NCBI GenBank assembly: GCA_016703965.1 | Contig: JADJBB010000021.1 | Coordinates: forward strand, 1,674,001-1,738,000 | Direction: 5' to 3' | From: Acidobacteriota bacterium | Lineage (GTDB): Bacteria > Acidobacteriota > Blastocatellia > Pyrinomonadales > Pyrinomonadaceae | DNA: 64,000 nt | Shown: piece by piece, positions 1 to 8,179 of the stretch | Layout of the letters: each line of letters begins with the position of its first letter | Numbering within the stretch: position 1 is the stretch's first letter | Program-made: the position numbers and the translations under genes | The notes under the pieces: model-generated | Seen by the model: the letters and a program-made list of their open reading frames with translations, nothing else | Database searches by the model: none | What the model was told of the DNA's origin: nothing

Positions 1-1530
1 CGTCCGGAAGATGAATCGGCCAAAATTGTCTCGGCCACGAAGGTATTCTTCCCAAGCTTCGGCGTTGTCGGTCGCTCGGCGCCCGAGTTTTTCCGCTTCG
101 AGGTCGGTAAGCTCAAGGCGGAGGCCTTCGAGTATTCGTTGGGCGATACCGTCTTGCAGAGCAAGAATGTCGCTGCCTTCGGCGTCGATCCGGTCGCTCC
201 AAAGGATATCCCCGGTTGTGACATCAAGAAGCTGGGCGGTCACCCGAAGTTTCTCACCGGCACGTAAAAAGCCCGCTGAAAGCACGGCGTGAACGCGAAG
301 TTCCTTGCCCGCTTCTCGCGGATCCACCTGTTTGCCCTGGTATTTTGCTATCACGGAACTTGGGCGCACGATGATCGAACGGATCTGGGCAAGTTCAGTG
401 ATAACGGCGTCAGCTAAAGCAAATTCGTAGAAGCTTGACGCGGGATCCTGGCTAAGATTCTGAAACGGCAGTATGGCAACGCTCTTTTTCTCGGATCCCG
501 CTGCCGTCATCGAAATGTCCGGGGCGTACGATGGTGTGACTGCGATCGACGGCGTCTGGCTGCCGACCGAGGTCGCTTCGGGAATTGATTTGCCCGTAAA
601 CCAATTGAGCATACGTTTGACCGCACTGCCATCGGCGTGGCCCGGTGCATACGTGTCGCCAGGCATTATTTGGGCTCCCGCGATCTGCTGCAAAACGGTT
701 CGCAGATCGTCACGCATCGTAGCGATCTTCTGGTATCGGTCTTTCGGATCTTTTTGCAGAGCCTTGTCAACGATCTGCTGGATCTGCGGTGGGATCGGTT
801 CCTTTCGCAGATCTGCGATCGGCTTTGGCGTTCCATACAATACCTGATGTCGAACGTCGATAACGGTCTTTCCTTGAAAAGCCCAAATGCCCGTTAGCAT
901 TTCATAGATCAGAACTCCCGTCGAGAATATATCCGAACGATGATCTGCCCGCTCGCCCTTCGCCTGTTCCGGAGCAGCGTAAGTCGCGGTGCCGTAGGGA
1001 ATTCCGAGTTCTGTTATTTCGTGCCGGTCAAGTCCTTCGTGGCTCTGGGCGTGCTCGTCCTCGAGGAGCTTTGCGAGGCCAAAATCGAGGATCTTTACCT
1101 GGCCGGAATCTGAGACCATGATATTTCCGGCCTTGACGTCACGGTGAATGATATTTTTTGAATGGGCGTAAGCTAGGGCGTCGGTAACCTGGATCGCTAT
1201 AGAGATCGCACTTTTCAGCTCCAGTGGCCGGCCTGCGACCAATTGCCGAACGTTCTTTCCCTCAACGTACTGCATGGCGATATAAAAAACGCCGTCCGCA
1301 CTATGAAAATCGTAGATCGTACAAATGTTCGGGTGGTCGAGCTGCGAACAAAGCTGAGCCTCTCGTTCGAAACGCCTGAAGTTCGATGTTTTTTGAGTGA
1401 GTTCCGGCGGTAAGACCTTGATGACAACGGTGCGGTTAAGCTTAGTATCGAGAGCCTTGTAAACGGTTCCCTGGCCTCCGGAACCGATCTTTTCGAGGAT
1501 CTTGTATTGGTTAATTTGCGAACCAACCAT
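1..1530 (-). CDS. Serine/threonine protein kinase with TolB-like domain, C-terminus outside window
   Basis: The gene begins at an ATG at 1530 and stays open to the window edge, giving 510 codons of a longer protein. The kinase domain shows a glycine loop at residues 16-23, the ATP-binding Lys38, the catalytic loop HRDVKAGN at 129-136, DFG at 149-151 and a downstream APE motif, so it should be an active PknB-type kinase. From about residue 343 a segment beginning KKSVAILPF resembles the TolB N-terminal/FlgO-like domain that often follows kinase domains in Acidobacteriota; the family usually ends in TPR repeats, which would lie outside the window. No membrane segment is evident between the two domains. 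The substrate is unknown. Confidence 0.93.
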   Translation of the reverse strand, partial: MVGSQINQYKILEKIGSGGQGTVYKALDTKLNRTVVIKVLPPELTQKTSNFRRFEREAQLCSQLDHPNICTIYDFHSADGVFYIAMQYVEGKNVRQLVAGRPLELKSAISIAIQVTDALAYAHSKNIIHRDVKAGNIMVSDSGQVKILDFGLAKLLEDEHAQSHEGLDRHEITELGIPYGTATYAAPEQAKGERADHRSDIFSTGVLIYEMLTGIWAFQGKTVIDVRHQVLYGTPKPIADLRKEPIPPQIQQIVDKALQKDPKDRYQKIATMRDDLRTVLQQIAGAQIMPGDTYAPGHADGSAVKRMLNWFTGKSIPEATSVGSQTPSIAVTPSYAPDISMTAAGSEKKSVAILPFQNLSQDPASSFYEFALADAVITELAQIRSIIVRPSSVIAKYQGKQVDPREAGKELRVHAVLSAGFLRAGEKLRVTAQLLDVTTGDILWSDRIDAEGSDILALQDGIAQRILEGLRLELTDLEAEKLGRRATDNAEAWEEYLRGRDNFGRFIFRT

Positions 1531-1666
1531 AAGGAATACGTGGATATCCGGAGTTAGAACCCGAAGTTCAATTTTCCACGAACGGTAATCGTAAAGTTAA
1601 TCACGTTTCATGTAAAGGCGAACGGAGGGTTTCGCCTTATAATTTCAAAAAATTAAGTTGTTGTTT

Positions 1667-1705
1667 CCACGACCGGCCAACTGCCGGTCAATCAATGTGG
1701 ATCGT
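1667..1705 (-). promoter_or_regulatory. Candidate bacterial SECIS element
   Basis: On the minus strand, right after the TGA, there is a two-part stem: CCAC (1700-1697) pairs with GTGG (1670-1667), and GACCGGC (1689-1683) pairs perfectly with GCCGGTC (1677-1671). The apical loop is AGTTG and a 7-nt ATTGATT bulge lies on the 5' side. The loop begins 24 nt after the UGA and has G in its first two bases, which agrees with the known geometry of bacterial SECIS elements. No T-run follows the stem, so it does not look like an intrinsic terminator. SelB binding is inferred. Confidence 0.6.
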
Positions 1706-1927
1706 TCAGCCACGCGGCGGGTTGCCCCACCCCGACGCGATATAGTTCCCATTTTCTACGATGCAGGGAACCGTTAGGTCGCCGACGGAATATTCGAGCA
1801 TCTCTCTCTGACGCTGCTTATCGTTTTGAGCGTCGTAGTCGATGAATGCGATGCCGTTCGAGCTGTAGTGATCGCGAGCTTTCTGACAATAAGGGCAATC
1901 GGGTTTCGTGTAGATCACAAGCGACAT
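1688..1927 (-). CDS. Probable Uxx-star type glutaredoxin-like selenoprotein (in-frame UGA at 1706-1708)
   Basis: Conventional reading from ATG 1927 stops after 73 residues at a TGA (1706-1708). The product has a thioredoxin/glutaredoxin fold pattern: N-terminal strand, CPYC at residues 11-14, and a cis-Pro motif TVP near residue 53. Its C-terminus reads GWGNPPRG just before the TGA. From memory, Uxx-star (seleno)proteins end in a GW-x-GRG-C/U-x-x pattern, so the TGA falls exactly on the expected Cys/Sec. Reading it as Sec74 adds Thr-Ile-His-Ile-Asp and ends at a second TGA (1688-1690), giving 79 residues. A SECIS-like hairpin follows. A longer start at 1981 (TTG) is possible but would add a non-conserved N-terminus. 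The role is presumably a thiol/selenol redox reaction; the partner is unknown. Confidence 0.72.
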
Positions 1928-2445
1928 AGGTTTATTTTTTACTATAGCGATGATTTTACTCCTCTGAATCACAAACGACAACCTAAAATGTCAGAGGCAA
2001 ATATCGACACCTTGGTTCATTTTTGGGGGAGAATTATTTCGGAAAAAACTCGCGCACCGAAATTGATCACTTCAAAAGTGTGAATCGTTTCACACTTTTC
2101 CAATTTAGGCCTACTTTTGAGCATTTTTCGCGATTTCTTGCCACTTTGGTCGTGGGTTATGACGAGATCGTCGCGATTGAAAGGCCACTTTGTTCAAATG
2201 AGTTTGCGGGATTGGTCGAACGTTTTTTCCGCGCGGAACCGTGACTAAAAATTTCGTTTTTGTAAAAGAAAGAGAGGAAGTCTGATTGGTCAGGACAATA
2301 GGAGACGACCACGAAATAACACCAAAAAGGACACGAAATTGAAAAGTCTTAGTTTTTTTAGTGTTTTGTTTGTGTCCTTCCGTGGTTACCTTCTACTAAC
2401 TCTGACTTTTCAGAAATCCTCTCTCCATTTGAGATCATCCTGTGG
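1928..2445. other. 518-bp intergenic region without a convincing gene
   Basis: Short open frames here have no recognisable protein features or clear ribosome binding site. The stretch upstream of the glutaredoxin-like gene is AT-rich and probably holds its promoter. The right part contains an interrupted palindrome listed separately. Confidence 0.6.
2308..2386. repeat. Interrupted palindrome, possible dispersed repeat
   Basis: The words ACCACG (2308-2313) and AAGGACAC (2327-2334) are mirrored by GTGTCCTT (2372-2379) and CGTGGT (2381-2386). The arms are separated by AT-rich sequence, so the RNA could fold as a long imperfect hairpin. Phrases of this type recur between genes in many environmental genomes; only one copy is visible here. 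Confidence 0.45.
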
Positions 2446-2781
2446 TCAAACGGGCAGCGTCTCGCCCTTGGCGATCAGGTATTTCCTGATCGCGGAACGG
2501 ATCACGCGGCCGGTTTTGGAGACGAATGCCGAGACCGGGCTCTCAGGAGGCTGAGGCTCGTAAAAATTCTCGACGTAATCGATCGCCGCCACGTGAAAGC
2601 CGACATCGCGGTCGAGTTTTTCGCTGATGTGCCATTTGTGATCGGCGATGCGGCGAAGCAGTTTTTCGGCTTCCGTTTCCGAGATGCGGCTGCCCGTGTA
2701 AACCTGCAATAGTGAGCGGCCCATGCCTGGTATCTGATCGACCGAATTATCAATAGCGTAATGTAAATTATAAGTATTCAT
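2446..2781 (-). CDS. Small protein with DUF4032-like segment, function unknown
   Basis: This 111-residue protein starts at an ATG preceded by a good ribosome binding site (AAGGGG seven bases upstream), which supports a real gene. The central stretch containing HKWHISEK and RDVGFHVAAIDY resembles, from memory, the C-terminal segment of DUF4032 proteins, where a His-Trp...Ser-Glu...Arg-Asp-Val-Gly pattern recurs. There is no signal peptide or membrane segment. It is transcribed divergently from the LysR-type regulator, with about 146 bp between the two starts, so they may share a control region. No function can be assigned. Confidence 0.68.
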   Translation of the reverse strand: MNTYNLHYAIDNSVDQIPGMGRSLLQVYTGSRISETEAEKLLRRIADHKWHISEKLDRDVGFHVAAIDYVENFYEPQPPESPVSAFVSKTGRVIRSAIRKYLIAKGETLPV

Positions 2782-2927
2782 ATAATCCCCTTGTAAACGC
2801 CGGGTATAAAACTGTTCCCGGTTGATATAAATAAGTATAATCGTGCGAGAAACTTGATTACCAACTCTTATTTTTCATTGCGGTAATGAATCAGACTAAT
2901 GGCTCTAAACTATTGTAAATAAACCGG

Positions 2928-3839
2928 ATGGAGATTTGGCAGCTGCGAACATTTTGCGAGATAGCCGAGACGCTTAACTTTACGAAGGCGTCAGAAAAAC
3001 TGCATCTGACCCAATCGGCGGTTAGCCATCAGATAAAAGCTCTCGAAGAGGAACTTGGAGTTCCGCTCTTCATCCGGGCGAAACGCGGCGTCTTGCTCAC
3101 CGATGCTGGGAAAGTGGCGCTTGAACACGCAAAACGCATCCTGGCCGAGGCGGACGAGATGCTCGAGGCGGTTGCCGATCGTGAAAAGGCGATCGCCGGC
3201 CGCGTACGGGTTGCAGCGGCTACGCAGGCACTGGTCTATCTTTTCGCACCCCTGTTCGAAGAGTTCATGGATCAGCAGGAACTCGTCGAACTCGTTTTTC
3301 GCACGACAGCGACCACAGAGCAAACGGTTGACGATATTCTGAGCGGGGTTGCCGACGTCGGATTTGCTTCGATCGCGGTCTATTCACCGACGCTGCAGGT
3401 GACCGAATTATTCAAGGACGAACTGGTGCTGGTTGTTGGTAAAAAGCACCGGTTGGCAACATTTACCGAGGTTTCGGCGAGGGATATTAAACACGAGCGG
3501 TGGATATTATTCGAACGCGGGGCATCAATCAGGCGGGCGACGGATGCATTCTTCAAAAAGATCAAAGTAGAACCAGAAATGGCTCTTGAGTCAAACGATA
3601 CATATTTTGTAAAACTAATGATCGAACGCGGCCTCGGGATCTCGTTGATGCCGTCGTGGACCGTTAAGCAGGAAATGAAAGACGGAAAGCTCGCTCAGAT
3701 CAGGCTCAAAAGCCATGAATTGAAGCGGACTGTTGCGATGGTCTCTCTCAAAGGAGCGACGTCCGCTCCGATAAGGGCGTTCATTGAATTTATGCTTGCA
3801 CACAAAGACCGTCTGCAATCGTCCGCTCTTCAGCGCTAA
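2928..3839 (+). CDS. LysR family transcriptional regulator
   Basis: The 303-residue protein has the standard LysR layout. Residues 1-60 form a winged helix-turn-helix with the typical LNFTKASEKLHLTQSAVS recognition helix region, followed by a linker helix and a periplasmic-binding-protein-like effector domain (about 90-295). The N-terminus MEIWQLRTF fits the family, so the ATG at 2928 is a good start. Six bases after its stop lies a small 2Fe-2S protein gene that is probably co-transcribed. The inducer is unknown; CbbR and CysB-like members are the nearest type by layout, but no specific assignment is justified. Confidence 0.93.
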   Translation: MEIWQLRTFCEIAETLNFTKASEKLHLTQSAVSHQIKALEEELGVPLFIRAKRGVLLTDAGKVALEHAKRILAEADEMLEAVADREKAIAGRVRVAAATQALVYLFAPLFEEFMDQQELVELVFRTTATTEQTVDDILSGVADVGFASIAVYSPTLQVTELFKDELVLVVGKKHRLATFTEVSARDIKHERWILFERGASIRRATDAFFKKIKVEPEMALESNDTYFVKLMIERGLGISLMPSWTVKQEMKDGKLAQIRLKSHELKRTVAMVSLKGATSAPIRAFIEFMLAHKDRLQSSALQR

Positions 3840-3845
3840 CCCAAA

Positions 3846-4142
3846 ATGGATATTAACGATATAAAAGATGTGTTTCAGCCCTATGACCGCTTGGTCGAGA
3901 TCGAGATCTGCGGAGAGAAAAGGGAAGTACCCGAGAATAATACGCTGCTGCGGTGCTTTCAATATCTCGCGGTTGATAGCATCTCGTACGGCGATTTCTG
4001 CTGGAACGGCGAATGTCTGAACTGCCAGGTTTGGATCGACAACGGCGGAAAGGAAAAGGCGTTGATCGCGTGCCGCACGAATGTCGCAGAAGGGATGAAT
4101 ATTCTGCGAATGGCGGAATACATAGATCTCACTAACGAATAG
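3846..4142 (+). CDS. Small 2Fe-2S ferredoxin-like protein
   Basis: The 98-residue protein carries Cys52, Cys57, Cys60 and Cys76 in the pattern C-x4-C-x2-C-x15-C, which is the plant-type 2Fe-2S ligand set as found at the N-terminus of NuoG and of some hydrogenases and formate dehydrogenases. The rest of those multidomain proteins is absent, so it is a stand-alone electron carrier or detached subunit. It follows the LysR regulator by 6 bp and probably shares its transcript. The gene ends 3 bp before the stop of the convergent response regulator. The redox partner is not in the neighbourhood. Confidence 0.87.
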   Translation: MDINDIKDVFQPYDRLVEIEICGEKREVPENNTLLRCFQYLAVDSISYGDFCWNGECLNCQVWIDNGGKEKALIACRTNVAEGMNILRMAEYIDLTNE

Positions 4143-4145
4143 ACA

Positions 4146-4835
4146 TTAGTCAACGATCAGACGATAGCCGACGCGATGGACGGTCACAATGTGCGCAGGA
4201 ATCGCAGGATTCGGTTCGATCTTTTGCCTCAAGCGGGTTATGTGAGCATCGATCGTCCGGGTGTAGAGCGAAGCGTGTTCGCCCCAAATGTGATGCAGGA
4301 GCTGCTCGCGGGTGACGGTTTCCCCCTTGTGCTCGAAAAGGAGCTGGAGGATCTCAAAAGCCCTCGGGCTGAGGTCAAGCGGCTCGCCGTTGCGGGTTGC
4401 CTTTAGCCGGCGAAAATCAAGCCGGACGTCGCCGACGGACGCAAGGTCCTGTTCAGGTATCTGCTGGTGGCTTCGCCGCAGAACTGCTTCGATACGGGCG
4501 AGCAGTTCGCCAACATCGAACGGTTTTGGAATATAATCATCTGCACCCAGCTTAAGCCCGAAGGCTGCATCCGAGGCAGCACCGCGAGCGGTCAGCATGA
4601 TGATCGGTGTCTCGACCCCATCGGATCGCAAACGCTGGCATATCTCGAGGCCGCTCATCTTCGGCAGCATCAGATCGAGCAGTATCAGGTCAAACGCTTC
4701 GGTTTGACCTGAGGCCAATTCAAATCCCGTTTTTCCCTCAGGCGCAACGATGACGGAATGGCCGTCGGATTCGAGGCTGTCCTGCAGGGCGATCGCTACG
4801 CTAGGCTCGTCCTCGATGACCAAGATATGCGCCAT
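4146..4835 (-). CDS. OmpR/PhoB family response regulator
   Basis: The 229-residue protein has an N-terminal receiver domain with acidic residues Glu8/Asp9, the phosphorylation site Asp54, Thr82 and Lys104, and a C-terminal winged-helix DNA-binding domain (about 130-229) ending in the typical VHRVGYRL strand. It overlaps the 3' end of the histidine kinase gene by 35 bp, so the two are co-translated and form a cognate pair. The divergent gene beyond the kinase is a dicarboxylate carrier, a plausible target. That link is inference from position only. Confidence 0.95.
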   Translation of the reverse strand: MAHILVIEDEPSVAIALQDSLESDGHSVIVAPEGKTGFELASGQTEAFDLILLDLMLPKMSGLEICQRLRSDGVETPIIMLTARGAASDAAFGLKLGADDYIPKPFDVGELLARIEAVLRRSHQQIPEQDLASVGDVRLDFRRLKATRNGEPLDLSPRAFEILQLLFEHKGETVTREQLLHHIWGEHASLYTRTIDAHITRLRQKIEPNPAIPAHIVTVHRVGYRLIVD

Positions 4836-6552
4836 TTGCTACCTCAATTTCCTCTAATGTTTCTTCTTCGATCAGCGGTAAATGCAGTTTGAAGACCGCG
4901 CCTTCGCCCAGTTTGCTCTCGAGCGTGATCTCGCCGCCATGGCCGCGGGCAAATTCGCGGACGATCGCGAGCCCAAGGCCGGTACCGCCTTTCGCCTGGA
5001 TCTCGTCATTCATAGAGCGATGAAACGGCAGGAAAATGCTCAGCTGGTCCTCATCTGCGATGCCGATCCCGAAATCTCTCACTTCAATGACCGCGTTGTG
5101 GCTCTCGGTTCGCAAGTCTACAACGATCCGGCGATCGTTATTGCTGCCGGAATATTTCGCCGCATTCGACAAGAGATTTATCAGAGCCTGGCGGATCGCT
5201 CCTTTATCAAACGCTGTTGTGACCGGCGATATCGGGGAAGTTACCTTGATGTCGAATTCGGCAGCCTCGGGCGAATGGCGAAAGATGTCGACAGTTTCGA
5301 TTACCATGTCACGCAGGTCGGCTCGCTCCAATCTATATTTGCGTGCTCCGCGTTCGATCCGCGACAGTTCGAGAATGTTATTGATCAGCGCGGTCAGCCT
5401 GTCGCTTTCCATCTTGATAATGCCGCCATATTCGCGGATGCGTTCAGGCTTGGTGGCCCTGCCGGAATCGAGAAGATCGCCGAACGCTCTGATCGCCGTA
5501 AGCGGTGTTTTCAGCTCGTGCGAGATGTTTGCAAGAAAATCTGACTTGAGCTGAGCAACCTTCATCTCACGCCGCGTGGCCCGCCAGGTCAGGACCAGGC
5601 CGAGAACAGCCGTTGCGGCGGCGAGCAATGCCAAAAACAGGGTCGATTGGGTATAAGTGTATGTCGAGGTCCTGGAGATCAACTCCGGGGACGAAATACC
5701 GAACTGTAACCCGCGAAAGAGCTTATCCGAATCGTCAAAACGCCGCGTGATCACGGGGGCTGCGTCACCCGTAGAGGCGAGGACGCGTTGGCCGGGGCCG
5801 TCGTCGAGACTGATCTGGTAATCGAGTTTGCCGATCGATCCGTCGATCTCCTTGTCTCGTTCCTGGTGCTTAGCTACTAAATTTTTCAGATAATCGGTAG
5901 CCGGGAAATGGTCGGGTCTTGCACTGAAAACCAGCAGCCCGACATTTTCCAGGGGAGCATCTCTAGCCAAAACATCAAGCTCGGAAACTGTGTGAAAGAA
6001 ATACTGGTGCGGTTTATAGTCAATTATCTCAGGGTCAAAGGCTGTGTAGAGAGCTGTTTGTTCCTGCTGCGGAACAGCCTGCCACGCCCGACGAAGCGAC
6101 GCCGAAAGCTCTGCGTCCTCAACCAGACGCCCGATCGGGACGCCCTTGAAAGTCGGATCGTCAGCATTTGGCCTTACGAACTTAAGAGCCCGCCACGTAT
6201 CGTTTTCCCGCCCGCTATCAAAAAAGACCACGAAGCAATCTTCGACCTCGGGGTAACGTTTGACGAGTTTTGTGAAGGATCTTTCAATGCTTGGAATATT
6301 CCGTTCCCTGATCCGCTGCTGCCTGATGCTGTGAAGGATGTGATTAGCGTGATCGAGGACGCCGCGTTTTGCATCGTCGGCGATCTCAAGCAGATGAAGC
6401 TCAAGATTTGCCCGCATCGTTTTTTGAGCATATTCCTGATTCCGCTTGACTGAACGGTATTGAATAAAGAGAAGAGCAACGATCGCGATAACGATCGCAG
6501 CCGAGGCGATCAGGAGATATCGATACCGTAGCATTTGTCTCCAGCGATCCAT
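4801..6552 (-). CDS. Membrane sensor histidine kinase
   Basis: The 583-residue protein has a transmembrane helix at about 12-31, an extracytoplasmic sensor region of about 270 residues without a recognised fold, a second transmembrane helix at about 303-323, then a HisKA domain with the phospho-accepting His345 (ISHELKTPL) and an HATPase domain with N box (NLLSNAAKYS), G1 (DFGIGI) and G2 (GTGLGLAI). All catalytic motifs are intact. It precedes and overlaps its response regulator. Its start lies about 245 bp from the divergent dicarboxylate carrier gene, which recalls DctB next to dctA in other bacteria, although DctB partners are NtrC-type rather than OmpR-type. Confidence 0.95.
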   Translation of the reverse strand: MDRWRQMLRYRYLLIASAAIVIAIVALLFIQYRSVKRNQEYAQKTMRANLELHLLEIADDAKRGVLDHANHILHSIRQQRIRERNIPSIERSFTKLVKRYPEVEDCFVVFFDSGRENDTWRALKFVRPNADDPTFKGVPIGRLVEDAELSASLRRAWQAVPQQEQTALYTAFDPEIIDYKPHQYFFHTVSELDVLARDAPLENVGLLVFSARPDHFPATDYLKNLVAKHQERDKEIDGSIGKLDYQISLDDGPGQRVLASTGDAAPVITRRFDDSDKLFRGLQFGISSPELISRTSTYTYTQSTLFLALLAAATAVLGLVLTWRATRREMKVAQLKSDFLANISHELKTPLTAIRAFGDLLDSGRATKPERIREYGGIIKMESDRLTALINNILELSRIERGARKYRLERADLRDMVIETVDIFRHSPEAAEFDIKVTSPISPVTTAFDKGAIRQALINLLSNAAKYSGSNNDRRIVVDLRTESHNAVIEVRDFGIGIADEDQLSIFLPFHRSMNDEIQAKGGTGLGLAIVREFARGHGGEITLESKLGEGAVFKLHLPLIEEETLEEIEVANGAYLGHRGRA

Positions 6553-6797
6553 AGTATTCGAGCTTCAACGAGGTTATTGACCCTCATATATTACTTCACG
6601 ACGGCTCGCGAAAAACAGTTTCGGAAGAATTGTTACAACTTGTTACATCTTTTTACAGCACGTGTGGTGAATACCAATGCCTTCCGTAATACAATACCCT
6701 GGATTCAACCGTACCTTTTATCACTTTTTTCAGTTTCGGTGCCCGGGCGACCGGATAGATGGAATTTTCCTCTCTCTATCGAAAGGGCAAGAGACCT

Positions 6798-8150
6798 ATG
6801 GAGATCATTACAAACGAACCGGTCAAAGTACGCCAGCCCTTCTATAAGGTTCTGTACTTTCAGGTCATCGCAGCCATTATCCTAGGCGTACTTGTCGGGT
6901 TTTTCTTTCCCCAGCTTGGCGAAAAGCTCAAACCCTTGGGCGATGGCTTTATCAAATTGATAAAGATGGTGATCGCTCCGATAATCTTCCTCACGGTCGT
7001 GAGCGGGATCGGCGGCATCGGCGACATGAAAAAGTTCGGGCGAGTCGGGCTTAAGGCACTGATCTATTTTGAGGTCGTAACCACTTTCGCACTTTTCATA
7101 GGCCTCATTGTTGTCAAAATAGTTCGGCCGGGCGTAGGGATCAATGCCGACCCGGCCACGCTCGATGCAAAGGGCATCGAGCAGTTCACAAAAGTAGCTC
7201 AAGACCAGAGCACTGTCGATTTTTTCCTCCACATAATTCCGGACACGATCTTTGATGCCTTTGCAAAAGGCGAGATCCTGCAGGTGCTTTTCTTTGCGAT
7301 CTTGTTCGGCATTGCTCTGACGATGCTAGGGGACAAAGGAAAGCCGATCTTGAAGGGGATCGATCTGATCTCAAAGGTCTTTTTCGGCATCATTACGGTC
7401 ATCATGCGTTTTGCACCGATCGGCGCCTTTGGAGCAATGGCTTTTACGATCGGAAAGTTCGGCATCGGAACGCTGCAATCGCTGGCGACGGTGATGCTTT
7501 GCGTTTATGTCACATGTGCGTTGTTTATCTTTGTCGTGCTTGGCTTGATAGCCCGGTTTGCCGGTTTTTCGCTGATCAAGTTCATTCGCTATATCAAGGA
7601 GGAGATCCTGATCGTGGTTGGAACCTCCAGCTCTGAATCGGCTCTTCCGCGAATGATGGAAAAGCTCGAGCATCTCGGCTGCACAAAGTCGGTTGTCGGT
7701 TTGGTCATTCCGTCGGGCTATTCGTTCAACCTCGACGGAACAGCGATCTACCTAACTATCGCCGCGATCTTCGTCGCCCAGGCGACAAATACGCCGTTGA
7801 CATTTGGCCAGGAATTAAGCATTTTATTGGTACTGCTGCTTACTTCAAAAGGAGCTGCCGGCGTGACCGGCAGCGGATTTATCACTTTGGCTGCAACGCT
7901 TTCCACTGTCGGCACGATCCCGGTTACAGGCATTGCTTTGCTTTTAGGCGTAGACCGTTTTATGTCCGAGGCGAGAGCTCTGACAAACCTGATCGGCAAT
8001 GGCGTCGCGACCGTGGTGGTCGCTAAATGGGAAGGCGAATTCGACGCGGTCCGTGCCGGAATGGTCCTGAATGGAACCTTGCCGCTTGCTGAAAATCCGA
8101 TCGAGGAAGATGAGAACCTGATCCGAAGGATCGAAGTTGTTGAGTCTTAA
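6798..8150 (+). CDS. Dicarboxylate/amino acid:cation symporter (DAACS family)
   Basis: The product is about 450 residues and matches the DctA/GltP carrier family, which couples uptake of C4-dicarboxylates or acidic amino acids to protons or sodium. Family signatures are visible: the serine-rich re-entrant loop GTSSSESALP, the SFNLDGTAIY motif in TM7, and the second hairpin TSKGAAGVTGSGF. I chose the ATG at 6798, preceded by a purine-rich GGGCAAGAG; an upstream ATG at 6759 would add 13 non-conserved residues. It is divergent from the two-component system, which may regulate it. Substrate choice between dicarboxylate and glutamate/aspartate cannot be settled by eye. Confidence 0.94.
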   Translation: MEIITNEPVKVRQPFYKVLYFQVIAAIILGVLVGFFFPQLGEKLKPLGDGFIKLIKMVIAPIIFLTVVSGIGGIGDMKKFGRVGLKALIYFEVVTTFALFIGLIVVKIVRPGVGINADPATLDAKGIEQFTKVAQDQSTVDFFLHIIPDTIFDAFAKGEILQVLFFAILFGIALTMLGDKGKPILKGIDLISKVFFGIITVIMRFAPIGAFGAMAFTIGKFGIGTLQSLATVMLCVYVTCALFIFVVLGLIARFAGFSLIKFIRYIKEEILIVVGTSSSESALPRMMEKLEHLGCTKSVVGLVIPSGYSFNLDGTAIYLTIAAIFVAQATNTPLTFGQELSILLVLLLTSKGAAGVTGSGFITLAATLSTVGTIPVTGIALLLGVDRFMSEARALTNLIGNGVATVVVAKWEGEFDAVRAGMVLNGTLPLAENPIEEDENLIRRIEVVES

Positions 8151-8179
8151 GTTTTTTGAACGGAAAGGGAAACAAAAAT

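Noticed and set aside
1667..1705. Reading the hairpin after the glutaredoxin-like gene as an intrinsic terminator
   Set aside because: No U-run follows the stem directly; the nearest T-stretch is more than ten bases further on. Position and shape fit a SECIS element better, though a terminator role cannot be fully excluded.
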